This document shows positions 4,980 through 8,098 of a stretch of DNA of 8,098 bases, one piece after another (the stretch's first letter is position 1; the number at the start of each line of letters is the position of its first letter). The position numbers were made by a program, and so were the translations under genes. Location of the stretch: positions 1 through 8,098 of the forward strand of contig JAJPEO010000041.1 of assembly GCA_021166815.1 (NCBI GenBank), given 5' to 3'. The stretch is from Nocardioides sp. (lineage in GTDB: Bacteria > Actinomycetota > Actinomycetes > Propionibacteriales > Nocardioidaceae). Below the pieces are notes generated by a model. The model was not told the DNA's origin and searched no databases. It saw nothing but the letters and a program-made list of their open reading frames with translations.

Positions 4980-6080
4980 CTACTGGGGCAGTCGCTGGAG
5001 GATCAGCAGCGCCCGGTCGTCGGCGCCGCGGGGAACCCTCCGCAGGATGCGCCGCGCCGCACCGGGGAAGCCCCGTGCGAGCACGGCGCTGAGGGCCACG
5101 TCGCGCAGCCACTCGATCCCCTCGTCCAGGTCACGACCGCGGGACTCCACCACCCCGTCGGTGTAGAACATGAGCGCCTCGCCCGGCGCCAGCTGGCCCC
5201 TGCTGGGCTCGAGCTCGGGCTTCGCGACGACGCCCAGCGCCATTCCCTGGGCCTCGTCGGTGAACCAGCCCCCCGGCTGGGCCCGCCAGTGCAGCGCTGG
5301 GGGGTGTCCGGCGTTGCTGATCATGTACTCCCCCGTCTCCAGGTCCAGGAGGAGGTGGACGGCGGTGGCGAACGAGTCGTCGGAGCCCTGCCGCAGGAGG
5401 AACGCGTTGGCGGCCTGCATGAGGTCACCAGGCGGCAACGCGCCGAGCAGGCCGCCCAGCGCACCGGAGAACTGCAGCGCTTGGGCTCCGACCGCCACCC
5501 CCTTGCCGCAGACGTCGACCAGCACCAGCTCCAGCCAGCGCCCCTCCTGGACGTCGGCGACGAGGAAGTCACCGGCATAGCTCGTGCCGTGCGCGGTCAA
5601 CAGCCCCGACTCCGCGTGCCACTGCGGGGGCAGGTCGGGCATCTCGCCCTGCAACCGGTCGCGCAGCTGGACGAGCAGGGGCTCGCTCAGCGCCACCGGG
5701 AGGCCTGAGCGCTGGCGGCTGGAGTGGAAGAGGATCACGGCCATCGCGGACACCAGGGTGACGAGTCCCGTGGGGAACGCGGGACGCTCGCCCTCGAAGT
5801 GCGTCGTCACCACCACGGCCGCCGCCAGCACCGCTCCGCACAGCACCAGCATGGGCACGAAGCGCAGCACCAGCATGCCGAGCACGAGCCAGAGGAACCA
5901 CAGGCTCAGCGACACCATGTCCTGGGAGAACCACGAGGCTGCGAACGTGGCCGCCACCAGCCCCAGCAGCATCGCCAGCACGGTCATCTGGCTGCCCGTG
6001 GAGCCCGTACGCCAGCTGTCGACACGCCCCTGGAAGAACGCGCTGACACGCTGCAGCACCTCGAGCAGGGACGTCGACAC
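4980..6080 (-). CDS. Membrane-anchored SpoIIE/PP2C-type serine phosphatase
   Basis: A 366-residue protein. The N-terminal third is hydrophobic, with about four transmembrane segments (around 31-50, 56-73, 75-92 and 103-119). A short linker leads to a cytoplasmic SpoIIE/RsbU-like phosphatase domain (about 150-365). The metal-binding acidic residues are visible: Asp171 in YAGDF, Asp189 in LVDVCGKG, Asp308 in FYTDG and Asp354/355 in ADDR; the NAGHPPAL motif is at 256-263. The domain is therefore likely catalytically competent, dephosphorylating a partner such as an anti-anti-sigma factor; no such partner is encoded here. There is no PAS, GAF or HAMP sensor, so any signal would be read through the membrane part. 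The GTG at 6080 gives the natural N-terminus and follows a -10-like box by 6 nt. Convergent with the ankyrin gene, 8 bp apart. Confidence 0.9.
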   Translation of the reverse strand: MSTSLLEVLQRVSAFFQGRVDSWRTGSTGSQMTVLAMLLGLVAATFAASWFSQDMVSLSLWFLWLVLGMLVLRFVPMLVLCGAVLAAAVVVTTHFEGERPAFPTGLVTLVSAMAVILFHSSRQRSGLPVALSEPLLVQLRDRLQGEMPDLPPQWHAESGLLTAHGTSYAGDFLVADVQEGRWLELVLVDVCGKGVAVGAQALQFSGALGGLLGALPPGDLMQAANAFLLRQGSDDSFATAVHLLLDLETGEYMISNAGHPPALHWRAQPGGWFTDEAQGMALGVVAKPELEPSRGQLAPGEALMFYTDGVVESRGRDLDEGIEWLRDVALSAVLARGFPGAARRILRRVPRGADDRALLILQRLPQ

Positions 6081-6086
6081 GGATGG

Positions 6087-6092
6087 AGCGTA
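6087..6092 (-). promoter_or_regulatory. Candidate -10 box of a leaderless promoter for the PP2C gene
   Basis: On the minus strand TACGCT (TAnnnT type) is followed by CCATCC and then the GTG at 6080, a 6-nt gap. No Shine-Dalgarno precedes this GTG, so a leaderless transcript is plausible. The -35 region (GTCTCG near 6111-6116) is weak. The geometry equals that at the PEBP gene. Inferred. Confidence 0.5.
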
Positions 6093-6109
6093 GTCGCGGC
6101 CACGCCCCC

Positions 6110-6158
6110 GCGAGACCAGAACGGCCCGTCACGAACAGACGATGTCCGTGACGGGCCG
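6110..6158 (-). terminator. Terminator of the fur-catalase operon
   Basis: CGGCCCGTCACG (6122-6133) and CGTGACGGGCCG (6147-6158) form a perfect 12-bp stem with a 13-nt loop, starting 17 nt beyond the catalase stop. On the minus strand the stem is followed by TTCTGGTCTC, a weak, interrupted U-tract. It separates the catalase operon from the phosphatase gene; the phosphatase -35 region would overlap its tail. Confidence 0.75.
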
Positions 6159-6175
6159 CTGGAGCGTGGTTCAGA

Positions 6176-7696
6176 TCACGCCGGGGTGTTGTCCGGGTTG
6201 GCGTCGGTGTCGTTCAGCCGCCCGGCAGCAAGCGCCTCGATCGCCTTGCGCACTCCCTCGCCGTAGGCCGGGTCGGCCTTGGTGCAGTGCTCGATGTGGC
6301 GCTCGATCGACTGCTGCGAGGCGCCGTCGATGGCGCGGGCGGTGTTCTCGAACAGCGCCTGCTGCTGCTCGGCCGACATGAGGCGGAACAGGTCACCGGG
6401 CTGCTCGAAGTAGTTGTCGTCGTCCTCGCGGTAGTTGAACCGGTCGGCCGTCGCGCCCACTGCGAGAGCAGGCTCGGCGTACGCCGGCTGCTCGGGCCAG
6501 CCCCCGAAGTTGTTGGGCTGGATGCCCGGCGTGCTGCCCTGGTTGCCGTCCACACGCATCGTGCCGTCGCGGTGGTAGGTGTTGTGGGCCGGGGCCGCCT
6601 TGGGGAAGTTGACGGGGATCTGGTGGTGGTTGACCCCGAGGCGGTAGCGCGCCGCGTCACCGTACGAGAACAGGCGACCCTGCAGCATGCGGTCGGGGCT
6701 CAGCGAGATGCCCGGCACCACGTTGGCAGGGGTGAACGCGGCCTGCTCCACGTCGGCGAAGTAGTTGTCGGGGTTGCGGTTGAGCTCGAACTCGCCCACC
6801 TCGATGAGGGGGTAGTCCTTCTTGCTCCACACCTTGGTGAGGTCGAAGGGGTGGAAGCGGTAGGTCGCCGCGTCCGCCTCGGGCATCACCTGGATGTAGA
6901 ACTTCCACTTCGGGAAGTCGCCCCGCTCGATGGCCTCGTAGAGGTCGCGCTGCGACGACTCGCGGTCGCCGGCGATGACGTCGGCCGCCTCCGCGTCGGT
7001 CAGGTTCTCGATGCCCTGCTGGGTGCGGAAGTGGAACTTCACCCAGAAGCGCTCCCCCGCCTCGTTGATGAACGAGAAGGTGTGGGAGCCGAACCCGTGC
7101 ATGTGGCGGTACGACTTCGGGATGCCGCGGTCGCTCATCACGATCGTGACCTGGTGCAGGGCCTCGGGCAGACCGGTCCAGAACGCCCAGTTGTTCTCGG
7201 CGTCTCGCAGGTTGGTGCGCGGGTCGCGCTTGACGGCGCGGTTGAGGTCGGGGAACTTCAGCGGGTCGCGGAAGAAGAACACCGGGGTGTTGTTGCCGAC
7301 GACGTCCCAGTTGCCCTCGGTGGTGTAGAAGCGCAGGGCGAAGCCGCGGATGTCGCGCTCGGCGTCGGCCGCGCCACGCTCGCCGGCCACGGTCGAGAAG
7401 CGGGCGAAGACCTCGCACTCGTTGCCGACCTGGCCGAAGATCGCGGCCCGGGTGTACTGCGAGATGTCCTGGGTGACGCGGAAGGTGCCGTACGCGCCGG
7501 AGCCCTTGGCGTGCATACGACGCTCCGGGATGACCTCGCGGTCGAAGTGGGCCAGCTTCTCGAGGAACCACAGGTCCTGCAGGAGCATCGGGCCACGCGG
7601 ACCAGCGGTGAGGCTGTCCTGGTTGTTGGCAACCGGGGCACCGGCGGCGGTGGTGAGCGGCGTGGTGTTCGTCGCGTACTCGTTGTGCTCAGACAA
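6176..7696 (-). CDS. katA: Monofunctional haem catalase (KatA family, small-subunit type)
   Basis: A 506-residue cytoplasmic enzyme that converts hydrogen peroxide to water and oxygen. Family landmarks: distal catalytic His62 in [12 protein letters not shown] (60-70), the catalytic Asn in VGNNTPVFF (133-141; Asn135 expected), the [19 protein letters not shown] block (189-207), and the proximal haem ligand Tyr345 in [14 protein letters not shown] (341-354), followed by NHHQIPVN (356-363). Length and the lack of a C-terminal flavodoxin-like domain fit small-subunit, clade-3-like catalases. The start is TTG at 7696, chosen because AAGGAG lies 6 nt upstream and the N-terminus [16 protein letters not shown] is typical of actinobacterial KatA. 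It overlaps the stop of the Fur-family gene by 8 bp, so the two are coupled and the catalase is very probably under control of that repressor. A strong hairpin follows. Confidence 0.97.
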   Translation of the reverse strand: MSEHNEYATNTTPLTTAAGAPVANNQDSLTAGPRGPMLLQDLWFLEKLAHFDREVIPERRMHAKGSGAYGTFRVTQDISQYTRAAIFGQVGNECEVFARFSTVAGERGAADAERDIRGFALRFYTTEGNWDVVGNNTPVFFFRDPLKFPDLNRAVKRDPRTNLRDAENNWAFWTGLPEALHQVTIVMSDRGIPKSYRHMHGFGSHTFSFINEAGERFWVKFHFRTQQGIENLTDAEAADVIAGDRESSQRDLYEAIERGDFPKWKFYIQVMPEADAATYRFHPFDLTKVWSKKDYPLIEVGEFELNRNPDNYFADVEQAAFTPANVVPGISLSPDRMLQGRLFSYGDAARYRLGVNHHQIPVNFPKAAPAHNTYHRDGTMRVDGNQGSTPGIQPNNFGGWPEQPAYAEPALAVGATADRFNYREDDDNYFEQPGDLFRLMSAEQQQALFENTARAIDGASQQSIERHIEHCTKADPAYGEGVRKAIEALAAGRLNDTDANPDNTPA

Positions 7697-8098
7697 GTTC
7701 TGCTCCTTGGCGGGTGGTGATGGTGGTGTTCTCTGGGGTGCTGCACCGGGGACACAGCCCCCAGTAGGTCACTTCGGCCTCGTCGATCGCGAAGCCGTGG
7801 GTCTCCGACGCGACCAGGCACGGCCGGTGGCCCACCGCGCAGTCGACGTCGACGATCGTCCCGCAGCCGCGGCACACGAGGTGGTGGTGGTTGTCACCCA
7901 CCCGCAGCTCGTAGCGGGTGGGAGAACCGGCCGGCTCGATCCTGCGGACCAGGCCCGCCTCGGTGAGCGCGCGGAGGACGTCATAGACGGCCTGGGTCGA
8001 CACGGTGCCCCCGTCGCGCACCGCCGACGCCACGGCGTCAGCGTCGGCGTGCGGGTGCGTCGCGAGGGCGCCCAGCACGGCCAGCCGCGGACGCGTCA
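7689..8098 (-). CDS. Fur-family transcriptional repressor, partial (5' end outside window)
   Basis: A metal-dependent regulator of the Fur/PerR superfamily; 135 residues are visible and the frame is open to the right edge. The first visible residues [20 protein letters not shown] match the start of the winged helix after the usual LRxxGLRVTRPR lead, so roughly 10-20 residues are probably missing. The DNA-recognition region is [22 protein letters not shown]. The dimerisation domain carries the histidine cluster NHHHL (69-73) and two structural-zinc CxxC pairs, CRGC (75-78) and CPRC (115-118), plus Cys86 and Cys93. An internal GTG at 8078 is not the true start because homology continues upstream. 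Its position directly ahead of and overlapping a catalase gene is the arrangement of FurA-katG and CatR-like peroxide-responsive repressors, so peroxide or iron control of katA is likely. Whether it senses as Fur, PerR or FurA cannot be told. Its operator would be outside the window. Confidence 0.92.
   Translation of the reverse strand, partial: TRPRLAVLGALATHPHADADAVASAVRDGGTVSTQAVYDVLRALTEAGLVRRIEPAGSPTRYELRVGDNHHHLVCRGCGTIVDVDCAVGHRPCLVASETHGFAIDEAEVTYWGLCPRCSTPENTTITTRQGAELV
7703..7708 (-). promoter_or_regulatory. Shine-Dalgarno that decides the TTG start of katA
   Basis: AAGGAG on the minus strand, 6 nt before TTG at 7696. It lies inside the 3' end of the Fur-family gene. It is the only good ribosome site near this start. 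Confidence 0.85.

Noticed and set aside
6287..7720. Long plus-strand open frame of 477 codons opposite katA
   Set aside because: Antisense shadow of the catalase; Val/Gly/Arg-rich with no recognisable motif.
1..8098. Mobile element, defence system, CRISPR array, tRNA or rRNA
   Set aside because: No transposase, integrase, nuclease or reverse-transcriptase motifs, no regularly spaced repeats, and no tRNA cloverleaf or rRNA sequence were recognised; codon use looks uniform.

Overview
The window is a stretch of ordinary chromosome from a high-GC Gram-positive bacterium. The base composition is strongly G/C-biased with G/C at nearly all third codon positions. GTG and TTG starts are common, two genes have start-proximal TAnnnT boxes of the leaderless type, and the gene families fit an actinobacterium (Nocardioides-like would be a reasonable guess, but that is inference). 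No phage, transposon, CRISPR, tRNA or rRNA sequence is visible.

Layout, left to right. Positions 551 to 1 (minus, running off the left edge) hold the N-terminal half of a CysG-type siroheme synthase. Divergent from it is a YbhB/YbcL (PEBP/RKIP-like) gene (612-1133), followed by tandem hairpins ending in a good intrinsic terminator (1164-1237). A 200+ bp AT-richer leader then precedes a secreted CAP/SCP-domain protein (1452-1955). After a 95-bp intergenic region with a 24-nt alternating pyrimidine-purine tract and a perfect 12-bp hairpin comes a tight plus-strand operon: two ABC-2 type permeases (2051-2845 and 2838-3644), their ATPase (3648-4604) and a small ankyrin-repeat protein (4606-4971).

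The right half is read on the minus strand. A Fur-family repressor (8098 to 7689, cut by the right edge) overlaps by 8 bp a TTG-initiated clade-3-like haem catalase (7696-6176), which ends at a 12-bp hairpin terminator. Downstream is a separately promoted, membrane-anchored SpoIIE/PP2C-type phosphatase (6080-4980), convergent with the ankyrin gene across only 8 bp.

Functional themes are peroxide stress (Fur plus catalase), membrane export of an unknown substrate by a complete three-gene ABC-2 exporter, extracytoplasmic CAP protein function, and sirohaem synthesis. I do not see a convincing new multi-gene system. The points most worth a second look are the ankyrin protein lying between an exporter operon and a catalase locus, the structured CAP/exporter intergenic region, the repeated GTTTAC elements in the CAP leader, and the two promoters with identical leaderless geometry.
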